NCBI RefSeq assembly: GCF_001865575.2
Contig: NZ_CP017561.2
Location: 3,232,001 to 3,296,000 of the forward strand
Direction: 5' to 3'
DNA length: 64,000 bases
Origin: Paraburkholderia sprentiae WSM5005
GTDB taxonomy: Bacteria; Pseudomonadota; Gammaproteobacteria; Burkholderiales; Burkholderiaceae
The notes under the pieces are model-generated. The model was given only the letters and a program-made list of their open reading frames with translations, had not been told where the DNA came from and did no database searches. A program made the position numbers and the translations under genes. Positions 26,348-38,419 of the stretch are shown piece after piece (within the stretch, counting starts at the first letter, position 1; each line of letters opens with the position of its first letter).

Positions 26348-26743
26348 TCAGTCGCCGTTCTCTTCGCGCTCGAGGCTTTTGCGCAGCGCCTTTTCCTCGA
26401 TGCCCGACAAGCCTTCGCGTCGCTCGAGTTCGGCGATCACGTCGGCGGGGCTCAGATCGAAATGCGACAGCATTACGAGGCAGTGGAACCACAGATCCGC
26501 GACCTCGCCGACCAGCGCCTTCGGCGCGCCGCCGTGGCGCGCGTCCTTCGCGGCCAGCACGACTTCGGTGGCCTCTTCGCCAATCTTCTTCAGCACCGCG
26601 TCGTCGCCCTTGTGAAACAGGCGCGATACGTACGAGATGTCCGGATCGCCGCCCTTGCGGCTGTCGATCACCGCCGCGAGGCGCAGCAGCGTGTCGAGCG
26701 TGGAAGCCGTGGCGGGCAACGGGTTTTGCGTGGATTGCGTCAT
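26348..26743 (-). CDS. hisE: Phosphoribosyl-ATP pyrophosphatase
   Basis: HisE removes pyrophosphate from PR-ATP, step 2 of histidine synthesis. The 131-residue protein has the metal-binding [15 protein letters not shown] and [13 protein letters not shown] helices of the all-alpha NTP pyrophosphatase fold. The start codon overlaps the hisI stop (ATGA), which fixes the start although the open frame extends to 26905. It is the last his gene. Confidence 0.96.
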   Translation of the reverse strand: MTQSTQNPLPATASTLDTLLRLAAVIDSRKGGDPDISYVSRLFHKGDDAVLKKIGEEATEVVLAAKDARHGGAPKALVGEVADLWFHCLVMLSHFDLSPADVIAELERREGLSGIEEKALRKSLEREENGD

Positions 26744-27150
26744 TTGTAGATGTGTTCGGGGTCTTTCAGCACGGGATCGACGGCCTGCCAGTCGCCGTCG
26801 TCCACCGAGCCTTCGAATTTCTGGAAAAAGCACGAGTGGCGGCCGGTGTGGCACGCGATGCCCGATACCTGCTCGACTTTCAGCAGCACGACGTCTTCGT
26901 CGCAATCGAGCCGCACTTCATGCACATGCTGCACGTGGCCCGACTCTTCGCCCTTGAACCACAGGCGTTGGCGCGAGCGCGAGAAATACACCGCGCGGCC
27001 GGTCTCGACGGTCTTCGCGAGCGCCCCGCGGTTCATCCACGCGAACATCAGCACGTCGTTCGTCGACGCTTCCTGCGCGATCACGGGCACGAGGCCGTTC
27101 GCGTCCCACTTGACCTTGTCGAGCCAGTTCACTGCCGAGGAATTCGTCAC
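26740..27150 (-). CDS. hisI: Phosphoribosyl-AMP cyclohydrolase
   Basis: HisI opens the adenine ring of PR-AMP, step 3 of histidine synthesis. The 136-residue protein has the zinc-binding features [15 protein letters not shown] and [11 protein letters not shown], and [16 protein letters not shown]. It starts with GTG, one base after the hisF stop, and its stop overlaps hisE. HisI and HisE are separate proteins here, not fused as in enterobacteria. Confidence 0.96.
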   Translation of the reverse strand: MTNSSAVNWLDKVKWDANGLVPVIAQEASTNDVLMFAWMNRGALAKTVETGRAVYFSRSRQRLWFKGEESGHVQHVHEVRLDCDEDVVLLKVEQVSGIACHTGRHSCFFQKFEGSVDDGDWQAVDPVLKDPEHIYK

Positions 27151-27151
27151 G

Positions 27152-27925
27152 TCACAACCTCACCGAAATGCCCTGGTCGGCCATGAAACGCTTGGCCTCC
27201 CCGACCGTGTGTTCGCCGTAGTGGAAGATGCTCGCGGCGAGCACCGCGTCCGCGTGACCGCTCTTGATGCCGTCGGCGAGATGCTGCAGATTGCCGACGC
27301 CGCCCGAGGCGATCACGGGCACCGGCACCGCGTCCGAGACCGCGCGCGTGAGCGCGAGGTCGAAGCCGCTCTTGGTGCCGTCGCGATCCATGCTGGTCAA
27401 CAGGATTTCGCCGGCGCCGAGCGCGGCCATCTTGCGCGCCCATTCGACCGCGTCGAGGCCGGTGGCCTTGCGCCCGCCGTGCGTGAACACTTCCCAGCGC
27501 GGCGTTTCGCCGTCGGCCGACACGCGCTTCGCGTCGATCGCGACGACGATGCACTGCGAGCCGTATTTGTCAGTCGCGTCCTTCACCAGTTGCGGATTGG
27601 CGACCGCCGACGAGTTCATGCTGATCTTGTCGGCGCCGGCGTTCAGCAGGCGCCGCACATCTTCGACCGCGCGCACGCCGCCGCCGACCGTCAGCGGAAT
27701 GAACACTTGCGAGGCGACCGCCTCGATGATCGGCAGGATCAGGTCGCGCTGATCCGAGGTCGCGGTGATGTCGAGGAACGTCAGTTCGTCGGCGCCCTGA
27801 TCGTCGTAGCGGCGCGCGATTTCGACCGGGTCGCCCGCGTCGCGCAGTTCGACGAAGTTGACGCCCTTGACCACGCGGCCCGCGGTGACGTCGAGGCAGG
27901 GGATGATGCGTTTAGCTAGAGCCAT
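27152..27925 (-). CDS. hisF: Imidazole glycerol phosphate synthase cyclase subunit
   Basis: A 257-residue TIM barrel that closes the imidazole ring and releases AICAR, using ammonia from HisH. Start [24 protein letters not shown] contains the first catalytic Asp; the second is in AVDAKRVS... region (VAIDAKR and [14 protein letters not shown]). The open frame continues far upstream but homology begins at ATG 27925. About 200 bp of non-coding DNA separate it from hisA, unusually long in this tight operon. Confidence 0.96.
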   Translation of the reverse strand: MALAKRIIPCLDVTAGRVVKGVNFVELRDAGDPVEIARRYDDQGADELTFLDITATSDQRDLILPIIEAVASQVFIPLTVGGGVRAVEDVRRLLNAGADKISMNSSAVANPQLVKDATDKYGSQCIVVAIDAKRVSADGETPRWEVFTHGGRKATGLDAVEWARKMAALGAGEILLTSMDRDGTKSGFDLALTRAVSDAVPVPVIASGGVGNLQHLADGIKSGHADAVLAASIFHYGEHTVGEAKRFMADQGISVRL

Positions 27926-28128
27926 GATCGTGCAATTCTGCCAATACCGCTGATGAGGCCGCTCGCTTGCGGGCAAGCGGCACGGTGCCGGCGCGAGCGG
28001 TTGCGTCGCGCCGCGAGGGAGGTGCCGGCCGCAAGCTGGCGAGATTCGAGGGAGCCAGCGCCGCGAGCCGAGTTGAGCGCCACATGAGCGGCCCGCGCGA
28101 CCTGCCCGGCGCGCGCAGCCGACGCCGC

Positions 28129-28881
28129 TTAAGCGTCGTCCGCTTCGCGCAGCCGGTCCGCTAGCGTTTGCGCGGCCCCGAAGTCGAGGTCGCCCGAATA
28201 GATCGCGCGGCCGCAGATCACACCTTCGATGCCCTCGCCTTCGACTTCGCACAGCGATTCGATGTCCGCGAGGTTCGACAGACCGCCGCTCGCGATCACC
28301 GGAATCTTGACCGCGCGCGCGAGGCGCACCGTCGCTTCGATGTTGATACCCTGCAGCATGCCGTCGCGGCCGATGTCGGTGTAGATGATCGACTCGCAGC
28401 CGTAGTCCTCGAACTTGCGCGCGAGGTCGGCCACTTCGTGACCGGTCAGCTTGCTCCAGCCGTCGGTCGCGACCTTGCCGTCTTTCGCATCGAGGCCAAC
28501 GATGATGTGGCCGCCGAACGCGGTGCACGCGTCCTGCAGAAAGCCGGGGTTCTTCACCGCCGCGGTGCCGATGATCACGTACGACAAACCGTCGTCCAGA
28601 TAGCGCTCGATCGTGTTCAGGTCGCGGATGCCGCCGCCCAGCTGAACCGGAATCTGGCCACCCACTTCGTCGATGATCGCGCGGATTGCGTCGCCGTTTT
28701 TCGGTTTGCCGGCAAACGCACCATTCAGGTCGACCAGATGCAGTCGACGCGCGCCGCGGTCGACCCAATGTCGGGCCATTGCCGCCGGTTCCTCGGAGAA
28801 AATCGTCGCCTGGTCCATATCGCCCTGTTTGAGGCGTACACACTGACCATCTTTCAGGTCGATGGCGGGAATCAGCAGCAT
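28129..28881 (-). CDS. hisA: ProFAR isomerase HisA
   Basis: The 250-residue TIM barrel that isomerises ProFAR to PRFAR. It begins [21 protein letters not shown] with the catalytic Asp in AIDLKDG, and the second Asp is in [13 protein letters not shown]. Phosphate-binding loops QLGGGIRD and [10 protein letters not shown] are present. ATG 28881 is the only start that fits the family; the open frame extends to 28950. Confidence 0.97.
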   Translation of the reverse strand: MLLIPAIDLKDGQCVRLKQGDMDQATIFSEEPAAMARHWVDRGARRLHLVDLNGAFAGKPKNGDAIRAIIDEVGGQIPVQLGGGIRDLNTIERYLDDGLSYVIIGTAAVKNPGFLQDACTAFGGHIIVGLDAKDGKVATDGWSKLTGHEVADLARKFEDYGCESIIYTDIGRDGMLQGINIEATVRLARAVKIPVIASGGLSNLADIESLCEVEGEGIEGVICGRAIYSGDLDFGAAQTLADRLREADDA

Positions 28882-29062
28882 AGCAATCGGGTGTTGTCTG
28901 GGAGGGGGTTGAAGGTCGGCGGCAGCGGCTGGAGAGCCAGCCCGGCGCAACGCCGTCTCGCTAGTTTAGTACAACTCTTTCGGCGCTCCAGCGGCGCGCC
29001 GTTCGGAAGCAGGACCGCGGCGCCGCGCATCTTGCGCGCGGCAACGGGATAAAGAAAGGCGT

Positions 29063-29704
29063 TCACGGATTCCAGTGCACGAAGTTGCGATACACGCGCA
29101 AACCCGCGTCGGCGCTCTTTTCAGGGTGGAACTGGGTGGCGAAGATGTTATCGCGCGCTACCGCCGAGGTAAAGGGCACGCCGTAGACCGTTTCGCCCGA
29201 CGTATGTGCCGGGTTGTCCGGCACCACGTAGTAGCTGTGCACGAAGTAGAAGAACGCGTTGTCGGCAACGCCGTCCCACAGCGGATGCGGCTGCGCCTGA
29301 CGCACGCGGTTCCAGCCCATCTGCGGGACCTTGAAGCGTGAACCGTCGTCCTGCACCTGGCCTTCGAGCTCGAAGCGCATCACCTTGCCGGGCAACAGAC
29401 CCAGGCCCGGCGTGTCGCCTTCGGCGCTCCAGTCGAACAGCATCTGCTCGCCGACGCACACGCCCATCAGCGGCTTGCTGCGCGATGCCTCGACGACCGC
29501 TTCCTGCAAACCGGACGCACCGAGACTGCGCATGCAGTCGGGCATCGCGCCCTGGCCGGGCAGCACCACGCGGTCGGCCGCGCGGATCGCTTCCGGACGA
29601 TCGACGATCGCCACGTCCGCTTCCGGCGCGGCTTTGCGCAGTGCCTGCGCGACCGAGCGCAGGTTGCCCATTCCGTAATCCACAATCGCTATCGAAGTTT
29701 TCAT
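29063..29704 (-). CDS. hisH: Imidazole glycerol phosphate synthase glutaminase subunit
   Basis: A 213-residue class I glutamine amidotransferase that feeds ammonia to HisF. The nucleophile Cys is in [12 protein letters not shown], the oxyanion strand is [14 protein letters not shown], and the His-Glu pair is in ATQFHPEKS. Start and length are normal. It lies between hisB and hisA with gaps of 160 and 181 bp. Confidence 0.97.
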   Translation of the reverse strand: MKTSIAIVDYGMGNLRSVAQALRKAAPEADVAIVDRPEAIRAADRVVLPGQGAMPDCMRSLGASGLQEAVVEASRSKPLMGVCVGEQMLFDWSAEGDTPGLGLLPGKVMRFELEGQVQDDGSRFKVPQMGWNRVRQAQPHPLWDGVADNAFFYFVHSYYVVPDNPAHTSGETVYGVPFTSAVARDNIFATQFHPEKSADAGLRVYRNFVHWNP

Positions 29705-29790
29705 TTCAAGTTTGGCCGCTCTGCCCTCAATTCATCGTTGCCGCCGCGCAGCGTCGAACGACGTGCCGGCAAGTGCGGTCATGCCCGATA

Positions 29791-29850
29791 AGTGGCTTGA
29801 AGGTGAGTGGCCTGAAGACGTTGGAGGCGTTGAAACCCGGGTTGAAGCCA
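29791..29850. repeat. Four degenerate 15-bp tandem units between hisB and hisH
   Basis: Units start at 29791, 29806, 29821 and 29836. The first two (AGTGGCTTGAAGGTG and AGTGGCCTGAAGACG) match at 12 of 15 positions; the last two keep only a GGnGTTGAA-like core. No gene is present here. Confidence 0.55.
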
Positions 29851-29864
29851 GTACGGCCGTTACG

Positions 29865-30452
29865 TTAGAGGCTGCCCTTGGTCGACGGAATCTGTCCGGC
29901 TGCGCGCTCGTCGAGCTCGACGGCCATGCGCAGCGCGCGCCCGAACGCCTTGAACACCGTTTCGAGCTGGTGGTGAGCGTTGATGCCGCGCAGGTTGTCG
30001 ATGTGCAGCGTCACGCCGGCATGGTTCACGAAGCCGCGGAAGAATTCGATCGACAGGTCGACGTCGAAGGTGCCGATACGCGCGCGCGTGAACGGCACGT
30101 GGAATTCGAGGCCCGGGCGGCCGGAAAAATCGATCACGACGCGCGACAGCGCTTCGTCGAGCGGCACGTAGGAATGACCGTAGCGGCGGATGCCCTTGCG
30201 ATCGCCGATCGCCTTCGCGACGGCCTGCCCGAGCGTGATGCCGGTGTCTTCGACCGTATGGTGGTCGTCGATATGCAGGTCGCCATGCGCTTCGATCTCG
30301 AGGTCGAACAACCCGTGGCGGGCGATCTGATCGAGCATGTGGTCCAGGAACGGCACACCGGTGGCCAGCTTCTGCTGGCCGGTGCCGTCCAGGTTGATCT
30401 TCGCACGGATCTGCGTTTCGCTGGTGTTGCGAACGACTTCCGCAAGGCGCAT
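29865..30452 (-). CDS. hisB: Imidazoleglycerol-phosphate dehydratase
   Basis: A 195-residue monofunctional HisB. The two repeats each carry metal-binding His/Glu motifs: [13 protein letters not shown] and [14 protein letters not shown] in the first half, and [12 protein letters not shown] with [17 protein letters not shown] in the second. Unlike the enterobacterial enzyme, no phosphatase domain is fused. Begins [23 protein letters not shown]. Confidence 0.97.
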   Translation of the reverse strand: MRLAEVVRNTSETQIRAKINLDGTGQQKLATGVPFLDHMLDQIARHGLFDLEIEAHGDLHIDDHHTVEDTGITLGQAVAKAIGDRKGIRRYGHSYVPLDEALSRVVIDFSGRPGLEFHVPFTRARIGTFDVDLSIEFFRGFVNHAGVTLHIDNLRGINAHHQLETVFKAFGRALRMAVELDERAAGQIPSTKGSL

Positions 30453-30554
30453 GGCAATTCCTCGAATCTGGCTTAAAAGCGCTAGTAATGTGGGGCGGAA
30501 AAATGGCGGGCTGCTCGGTGCAGCCGCGCTTATGCAGCCGCTTGGCGTGGCGGA

Positions 30555-31625
30555 TTATCGCAACACGAGTTTCAGGCCGGCGAGCAAATGGGCGTTCTCG
30601 TTCGGCGAACCGACGGTCAAACGCACGCAGTTGACCAGCAATGGATGCATTTTACTCACGTTTTTAATCAGAATCCGCGCCGTTAGCAGGGTTTCGAACA
30701 GCACCGACGCATCGGGCACCCGCACGAGCAGGAAGTTGCCCGCGCTAGGGAACACTTCGGCGCCTGGTAGCGCGGCCACCGCCTGCGCGAGCTTCGTGCG
30801 CTCGTCGCGCAATTGCGCGGCCTGCGCGTCGAGCACGCCGATGTGGTCGAGCAGAAAATCGGCGGCGGCCTGCGTCAGCACGTTGGTGTTGTACGGCGGG
30901 CGCACCTTGTCGAACTCGGTCAGCCACGCGGGCTTGCCGACCAGGTAACCGAGCCGGATGCCGGCGAGGCCCAGCTTCGACACCGTGCGCATCACGACGA
31001 CGTTGTCGTACTGATCGGCGCGCGGCAGCCAGCTCTTCTGCGCGAAGGGCTGATACGCCTCGTCGATGACGATGAGGCTCTTGCCCGCCGCGGCGATGAT
31101 GCGCTCGATTTCGGCGTCATCGAACAGCGTGCCGGTCGGATTGTTCGGATACGCGAGATAGATGATCGCCGGTTCATGTTCGGCGATCGCCGCGAGCATC
31201 GCGGCGGTGTCGAGCGTGAAGTCCGGTTTCAGCGGCACACCGACGAAGTCGAGATTCGCCAGCTTCGCCGACATCTGATACATGACGAACCCCGGCACCG
31301 GCGCGAGCACCTTCGCGCCCGGCTTCGCGCACGCGACCGACATGATGCTGATGAGTTCATCGGAGCCGTTGCCGAGCAGCACGTCGCAACCCGCCGGCAC
31401 GCCCATCACGTCACGGATGCGCTCGATCAGCTGCTCGGGGCGGGGCGCCGGGTAACGGTTTAGGGCGACGCCGGCCAGACGCTCGCCGAGATGCGCGGCA
31501 AGTTCCGGCGGTAGTGGAAACGGGTTTTCCATCGCATCGAGCTTGATGAAGCCGGTGGCGTCCGGAACCGGATAGCTCGTCATTGCGAGCACGTCGCTGC
31601 GGATGATGTCTTGAGGTGTCGTCAT
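30555..31625 (-). CDS. hisC: Histidinol-phosphate aminotransferase
   Basis: A 356-residue fold-type I PLP enzyme. Recognisable parts are [12 protein letters not shown] near the start, [33 protein letters not shown], and the PLP-binding Lys in [14 protein letters not shown]. It follows hisD in the operon. Many Burkholderiales carry more than one hisC, so its exclusive role cannot be assumed. Confidence 0.95.
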   Translation of the reverse strand: MTTPQDIIRSDVLAMTSYPVPDATGFIKLDAMENPFPLPPELAAHLGERLAGVALNRYPAPRPEQLIERIRDVMGVPAGCDVLLGNGSDELISIMSVACAKPGAKVLAPVPGFVMYQMSAKLANLDFVGVPLKPDFTLDTAAMLAAIAEHEPAIIYLAYPNNPTGTLFDDAEIERIIAAAGKSLIVIDEAYQPFAQKSWLPRADQYDNVVVMRTVSKLGLAGIRLGYLVGKPAWLTEFDKVRPPYNTNVLTQAAADFLLDHIGVLDAQAAQLRDERTKLAQAVAALPGAEVFPSAGNFLLVRVPDASVLFETLLTARILIKNVSKMHPLLVNCVRLTVGSPNENAHLLAGLKLVLR

Positions 31626-31757
31626 AGCTTCGGGAGCCGGGCCGTGCGAAGAACGCCGGGGACGGCGTCGTCGGCGCAGGGCGCTCGGGTTGGTCTCTGT
31701 CGTCGTTATTGAACGGGCGTTAGGCTCCGCCGCGCGCCCGCGTTATCAGCGATCCGC

Positions 31758-33092
31758 CTAGCCGCGTTCGTTGCTGTTCTGCCGCATCCGGTATTCGGCG
31801 CTGCGTGCGTGCGCTTGCAGGCCTTCGCCGTATGCTAGTTCCGCGGCGATCTCGCCGAGCGTCTGCGCGCCTTCCGCGCTGACCTCGATCAGGCTCGAAC
31901 GCTTGAAGAAATCGTAGACGCCGAGTGGCGAAGAGAACCGTGCGGTACGCGACGTCGGCAGCACGTGGTTTGGGCCCGCGCAGTAGTCGCCGAGGCTCTC
32001 GCTCGTGTAACGGCCAAGGAAAATCGCGCCTGCGTGACGGATCTGCTGCGCCCACTGATGCGGCTCGAGCGCCGAGATTTCGAGGTGCTCGGGTGCGATG
32101 TCGTTGGCGATCGCGCAGGCCTCGGCCATGTCGCGCACCTTGATCAGCGCGCCGCGGTTTTCGAGCGACGTGCGGATCACTTCGCGGCGCGGCATGGCGG
32201 GCAGCAGTTCGTCGATCGCTTCGCGCACGCGCGCGATGAACGCGTCGTCCGGGCACAGCAGGATCGACTGTGCGAGCTCGTCGTGCTCGGCTTGCGAGAA
32301 CAGGTCCATCGCGACCCAGCGCGGGTCGGTGGTGCCGTCGCACAGCACGAGAATTTCCGACGGCCCGGCGATCATGTCGATGCCGACCGTGCCGAAAACG
32401 CGCCGCTTCGCCGACGCGACGTACGCGTTGCCAGGGCCGCAGATCTTGTCGACCGCCGGGACGGTCTGCGTGCCGTACGCGAGCGCGGCCACCGCCTGCG
32501 CGCCGCCGATCGTGAATACACGATCGACGCCGCCCAGCAGAGCCGCCGCGAGCACGAGCGGATTCTTCACGCCATCGGGCGTCGGCACGACCATCACGAT
32601 TTCGCGCACGCCGGCCACCCGCGCCGGAATCGCGTTCATCAGCACCGACGACGGATACGCGGCCTTGCCGCCCGGCACATAGATCCCCGCGCGATCGAGC
32701 GGCGTGACCTTCTGGCCGAGCACGGTGCCATCGGCCTCGGTGTACTGCCAGCTATGGCTGCCGCACTCAATCTTCTGCTTCTCGTGATAGCCGCGCACAC
32801 GCGCCGCCGCGGCTTCGAGCGACGCGCGCCGCTTCGGCTCGAGACTTTCGAGCGCCGCCTCGAGCTCCGACATCGGCAGCTCCAGTTCGGCCACGCTTTT
32901 CGCATCGATGCGGTCGAAGCGATTCGTGTACTCGAGCACCGCGTCGTCGCCGCGCGCCTTCACGTCGTTCAGAATCTGCGCGACCGCGCGCTCGATGGCT
33001 TCATCTTCGCTCGCCTCGAACGCGAGCACCGCATGCAGCGACTTGTGGAAGTCGCGAGCGGTGGAATCGAGTTTGCGAATCTTGGTAGACAT
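31758..33092 (-). CDS. hisD: Histidinol dehydrogenase
   Basis: The 444-residue zinc enzyme for the last two steps of histidine synthesis. Family regions are [58 protein letters not shown] with the zinc ligands, and the signature [20 protein letters not shown] then NHVLPTS. Length is normal. It lies 58 bp downstream of hisG. Confidence 0.97.
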   Translation of the reverse strand: MSTKIRKLDSTARDFHKSLHAVLAFEASEDEAIERAVAQILNDVKARGDDAVLEYTNRFDRIDAKSVAELELPMSELEAALESLEPKRRASLEAAAARVRGYHEKQKIECGSHSWQYTEADGTVLGQKVTPLDRAGIYVPGGKAAYPSSVLMNAIPARVAGVREIVMVVPTPDGVKNPLVLAAALLGGVDRVFTIGGAQAVAALAYGTQTVPAVDKICGPGNAYVASAKRRVFGTVGIDMIAGPSEILVLCDGTTDPRWVAMDLFSQAEHDELAQSILLCPDDAFIARVREAIDELLPAMPRREVIRTSLENRGALIKVRDMAEACAIANDIAPEHLEISALEPHQWAQQIRHAGAIFLGRYTSESLGDYCAGPNHVLPTSRTARFSSPLGVYDFFKRSSLIEVSAEGAQTLGEIAAELAYGEGLQAHARSAEYRMRQNSNERG

Positions 33093-33150
33093 ACGGGTAT
33101 CCGTTTCGGTAAGGCGCGCTAGCAGGGCGATGTCACGTCGCCATCGTCAG

Positions 33151-35219
<2,069 letters not shown>

Positions 35220-35459
35220 TTACGCGTTTTGCCATTCGGCGGGCGTCAGCGTCTTCATGCTGAGCGCGTGGATTTCTTCGCGCATGCGGTCGCCGAGCGC
35301 CGCATACACGAGTTGGTGGCGCTGGATCGGGCGCTTGCCTTCGAAGTTCGGCGAGACGATCGTCGCAAAGAAATGCTGACCGTCGCCTTCGACTTCGAGA
35401 TGCTCGCACGCGAGTCCAGCTGCAATGTACTGTTTGACCTGTTCGGGAGTCGGCAACAT
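35220..35459 (-). CDS. ibaG: BolA-family protein IbaG
   Basis: A 79-residue BolA-fold protein that binds iron-sulfur clusters with monothiol glutaredoxins such as GrxD, encoded at the left end of this window. It has VKQYIAAGLACEHLEVEGDGQHFFATIVSPNFEGKRPIQRHQLVYAAL, with conserved His/Cys candidate ligands. ATG 35459 is chosen over the longer frame because family members start here. It sits between the YadH-like permease and murA, as in E. coli, where ibaG adjoins murA and the mla genes. Confidence 0.94.
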   Translation of the reverse strand: MLPTPEQVKQYIAAGLACEHLEVEGDGQHFFATIVSPNFEGKRPIQRHQLVYAALGDRMREEIHALSMKTLTPAEWQNA

Positions 35460-35472
35460 GAGAAGCTCCTTG

Positions 35473-36237
35473 TCAGTGGCGCAGCTTGTAGCCGGTGGCG
35501 AGCATGCGCATCGCCACGGCAGCCAGCACCACAAAGAAACCGGCGACGATCGCGAGGCTCACGAGCGGGTCGATATCCGACACGCCGAAAAAGCCATAGC
35601 GAAAGCCGTCGATCATGTAGAAAAACGGATTGAGCCGCGATACTTCGCGCCACACGGGCGGCAGCGTATGCGTCGAGTAGAACACGCCCGACAGGAACGT
35701 GAGCGGCATGATCAGAAAGTTCTGGAACGCGGCGAGCTGGTCGAACTTCTCGGCCCAGATGCCGGCGATGAGACCCAGCGTGCCGAGGATCGCCGCGCCG
35801 AACATCGCGAAGACGATGATGTAGAGCGGCGCGGTGAAGGCGAGCGGCACGAACCAGATCGTCACGATGAACACGCCGAAGCCGACGCACAGCCCGCGCG
35901 CCACGGCCGCGAGTACGTAGGCCGCGAACATCTCGTAGTGCGACAGCGGCGGCAACAGCACGAACACGAGGTTGCCGGTGATCTTCGATTGAATCAGCGA
36001 AGAAGAACTATTCGCGAACGCGTTTTGCAGCACGCTCATCATCACGAGGCCCGGAATCAGGAAACTCGTGTATTCGACACCCGCATAGACCTGCACGTGG
36101 CCGCGCAGCGCGTGACCGAAGATGGTCAGATAAAGCAGCGCGGTGATGACCGGCGCGAGCACGGTCTGGAACGACACCTTCCAGAAGCGCAACAGTTCCT
36201 TATAGAACAGCGTGCCAAATCCACTGTAGCCGCTCAT
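35473..36237 (-). CDS. yadH: ABC-2 type permease, YadH-like
   Basis: A 254-residue membrane protein with about six helices, matching E. coli YadH in pattern: FQTVLAPVITALLYLTIFGHAL, SFLIPGLVMMSVLQNAFAN, and MPLTFLSGVFYSTHTLPPVW followed by NPFFYMIDGFRYGFFG. It pairs with the ATPase gene upstream, whose stop overlaps its start (ATGA). The exported substrate of YadGH-type transporters is not established; location between mla and murA suggests an envelope role (inference). Confidence 0.88.
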   Translation of the reverse strand: MSGYSGFGTLFYKELLRFWKVSFQTVLAPVITALLYLTIFGHALRGHVQVYAGVEYTSFLIPGLVMMSVLQNAFANSSSSLIQSKITGNLVFVLLPPLSHYEMFAAYVLAAVARGLCVGFGVFIVTIWFVPLAFTAPLYIIVFAMFGAAILGTLGLIAGIWAEKFDQLAAFQNFLIMPLTFLSGVFYSTHTLPPVWREVSRLNPFFYMIDGFRYGFFGVSDIDPLVSLAIVAGFFVVLAAVAMRMLATGYKLRH

Positions 36238-37166
36238 GCAAGCCCCTCGATCACTTCCGGACCGTTCATCACCTGAACGAAAACGTCTTCGAGGTCGGCC
36301 TTGCGGACCTCGATTTCTTCGAATGTACAACCGGCCGCGCGGCATTGGGCGAGAATGCGCTCGACGTCGTCGTAACTCGTCAGGCGCAGCAGATGCTGGC
36401 GGCCATTGCCGTTGCCCGCGCCGCTTTCCGCCTCGAGCGGACGCAGTTCGGCAGGCAGCACGCCCTGCGCGAACCGCACGAACAGCTGCATGCCGGCGAA
36501 ACGCTGCAGCAGCGTGCTGGTGCGCTCGAGTGCAACGACCTCGCCACGGCGCAGCATGGCGATGCGGTCGCATAGCGATTCGGCTTCTTCGAGGTAGTGC
36601 GTGGTCAGTACGATCGTGTGGCCTTCGCGATTCAGGCGCGAGATGAATTTCCACAGCGTCTGGCGCAGCTCGACGTCGACACCCGCGGTCGGTTCGTCGA
36701 GCACGATCACCGGGGGACGGTGCACGAGCGCCTGCGCGACCAGCACGCGGCGCTTCATACCACCCGACAGCGCGCGCATGTTGGCATCCGCTTTTTCGGT
36801 GAGATCGAGATTGGCCATGATCTCGTCGATCCACGCGTCGTTGTTGCGCAGCCCGTAGTACCCCGACTGGATGCGCAAGGTTTCGCGTACCGTGAAGAAC
36901 GGATCGAACACGAGTTCCTGTGGGACCACGCCGAGCGCGCGGCGCGCGTTGCGAAAATCGTCGATGACGTCGTGACCGCGCACCGCGATGCTGCCTTCGT
37001 CGGCGCGCGCGAGACCCGCAAGTATGCTGATGAGCGTCGTCTTGCCCGCGCCGTTCGGACCAAGCAGTCCGAAGAACTCGCCTTCTTCGACCGTGAGGCT
37101 GACGCCCTTGAGCGCCTGCAAATCCTTGTAGCGCTTCTTGACGTTACGAATTTCTATGGCTGACAT
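36234..37166 (-). CDS. yadG: ABC transporter ATP-binding protein, YadG-like
   Basis: A 310-residue ATPase: Walker A LGPNGAGKTTLI, Q-loop in GVVPQELVFDPFFTVRE, signature LSGGMKRRVLVAQAL, Walker B VIVLDEPTAGVD and the H-loop VLTTHYLEEAE. The last 90 residues form an extra C-terminal domain typical of drug/lipid exporter ATPases. ATG 37166 is chosen since the fold starts at SAIEIRNVKKRY. Its stop codon overlaps the permease start. Confidence 0.92.
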   Translation of the reverse strand: MSAIEIRNVKKRYKDLQALKGVSLTVEEGEFFGLLGPNGAGKTTLISILAGLARADEGSIAVRGHDVIDDFRNARRALGVVPQELVFDPFFTVRETLRIQSGYYGLRNNDAWIDEIMANLDLTEKADANMRALSGGMKRRVLVAQALVHRPPVIVLDEPTAGVDVELRQTLWKFISRLNREGHTIVLTTHYLEEAESLCDRIAMLRRGEVVALERTSTLLQRFAGMQLFVRFAQGVLPAELRPLEAESGAGNGNGRQHLLRLTSYDDVERILAQCRAAGCTFEEIEVRKADLEDVFVQVMNGPEVIEGLA

Positions 37167-37355
37167 GACTATGGGCCGCGTGCGTCGCGGCGCCTGAAGT
37201 AGCCCCAATGGAGCTTGGGACGAGCAAATGCTGGAAGAAATGGAACCGGGGCCGATTAGGGGGCCAGTTCGACGCCCCAAAAAAACGTTTGATTATAGGG
37301 CAAAAACTGAGACCCCCGGCCTCACCGAGAGGGGGGAGACGACGCTAGCGGAGCG

Positions 37356-37676
37356 TCAATGTCGCGCTGAAGCAACCGTGCTGGAGGCGACAGGAGAGAG
37401 AAGTGTGTCGACGCCGTAGGCCTGCGCGAGACTGGCGAGACCAGCCGGCAGATTGACGATTTCGAACTTGCCGCCACGCGACGCCGCCGCCCGCACCCAC
37501 GCGAGCAGGACCGCGAGCGCCGACGAGTCGAATTGCGTGAGCGGCGCGCAATCGACGCCGCCCGCGCCCGCCGCGATGCGTTGCAGACCCGCCGCGAGCG
37601 CGGCCTTCGCGCTCGCGTGGGTTAGCGTCGCGCCGCTGTCGAAGCGGTTCGCGACCGCGTTCAGCACGTCGTTCAC
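37356..37676 (-). CDS. mlaB: STAS-domain protein MlaB
   Basis: A 106-residue STAS domain protein that binds the ATPase MlaF and stimulates the MlaFEDB lipid transporter. Recognisable is GGVDCAPLTQFDSSALAVLLAWVRAAASRGGKFEIVNLPAGLASLAQAYGV split over the fold, with the conserved Asp-Ser-Ser. It starts with GTG, overlapping the mlaC stop (GTGA). It is the last mla gene; 189 bp separate it from the yadG-like gene. Confidence 0.9.
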   Translation of the reverse strand: MNDVLNAVANRFDSGATLTHASAKAALAAGLQRIAAGAGGVDCAPLTQFDSSALAVLLAWVRAAASRGGKFEIVNLPAGLASLAQAYGVDTLLSPVASSTVASARH

Positions 37677-38305
37677 GACTGCTTGCCCGCGGCGAGTTGC
37701 TGATTGCGCTGCGTGAGGAACTGGATAAGTCCGTCCACGCCCTTCTGCTGGATCTGCTCGTTGAACTGCTGCTGATACGCCTGGATCAGCCACGCGCCGA
37801 GGACGTTGATGTCATACACGCGCCAGCCTTGCGGCGTCTTGTACAGGCGGTAGTCGAGTTCGATCGGCTGGCCGTTGTTCATCACGACCGAGCGCACCAC
37901 CGTGTCGGTGTCGTCCGGGTTCATGCGAAACGGCTTGTACTGGATCTGCTGGTCGCGCACTTGCGCGAGCGCGCCCGAGTATGTGCGGATCAGCAGCATC
38001 TTGAACTGCTCGACCACCTGGTTCTGCTGCTCGGGCGTCGCGGTGCGCCAGTTGCGGCCCATCGCGAGCTGGGTGGTGCGGCGAAAGTCGGTGTACGGCA
38101 GGATCTTTTCGTTCACCAGCGCCGTGATGTGCGTAATGTCGCCCTGCTGGATCGACTTGTCGCTGCGGATCGCGTCCATCACCTGCTGGGTGACGGTCTT
38201 GATCAGCGCGTCGGGTGCATTGGTGTCGACGGTTTGCGCCGATGCGCCGGCGCTGACGAACGAAAACAACGCGGCAAATAACGGAATCAGGAAGAATTTT
38301 TTCAT
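37673..38305 (-). CDS. mlaC: Periplasmic phospholipid-binding protein MlaC
   Basis: A 210-residue protein with a Sec signal peptide (MKKFFLIPLFAALFSFVSAGASA), then an MlaC/Ttg2D domain that shuttles phospholipid across the periplasm between MlaA and MlaFEDB. Family regions are LPYTDFRRTTQLAMGRNWRTATPEQ, FKMLLIRTYSGAL and GWRVYDINVLGAWLIQAYQQQF. It follows mlaA and overlaps mlaB. Confidence 0.95.
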   Translation of the reverse strand: MKKFFLIPLFAALFSFVSAGASAQTVDTNAPDALIKTVTQQVMDAIRSDKSIQQGDITHITALVNEKILPYTDFRRTTQLAMGRNWRTATPEQQNQVVEQFKMLLIRTYSGALAQVRDQQIQYKPFRMNPDDTDTVVRSVVMNNGQPIELDYRLYKTPQGWRVYDINVLGAWLIQAYQQQFNEQIQQKGVDGLIQFLTQRNQQLAAGKQS

Positions 38306-38419
38306 ATCAAGCTTTGCCTCAAAAATAGTGCAACGGTTTGAGCCGACCTTATCACGCGAGTTCGACGGCAATCCATGCGCAAACTGCGAGAGTCGTATCG
38401 ATCTGTTACGGCTGCAGAT

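Noticed and set aside
29338..29868. Plus-strand frame containing SGLK-type repeats as a gene
   Set aside because: Most of it is antisense to hisH and the rest is the degenerate 15-bp array; no ribosome site or domain.
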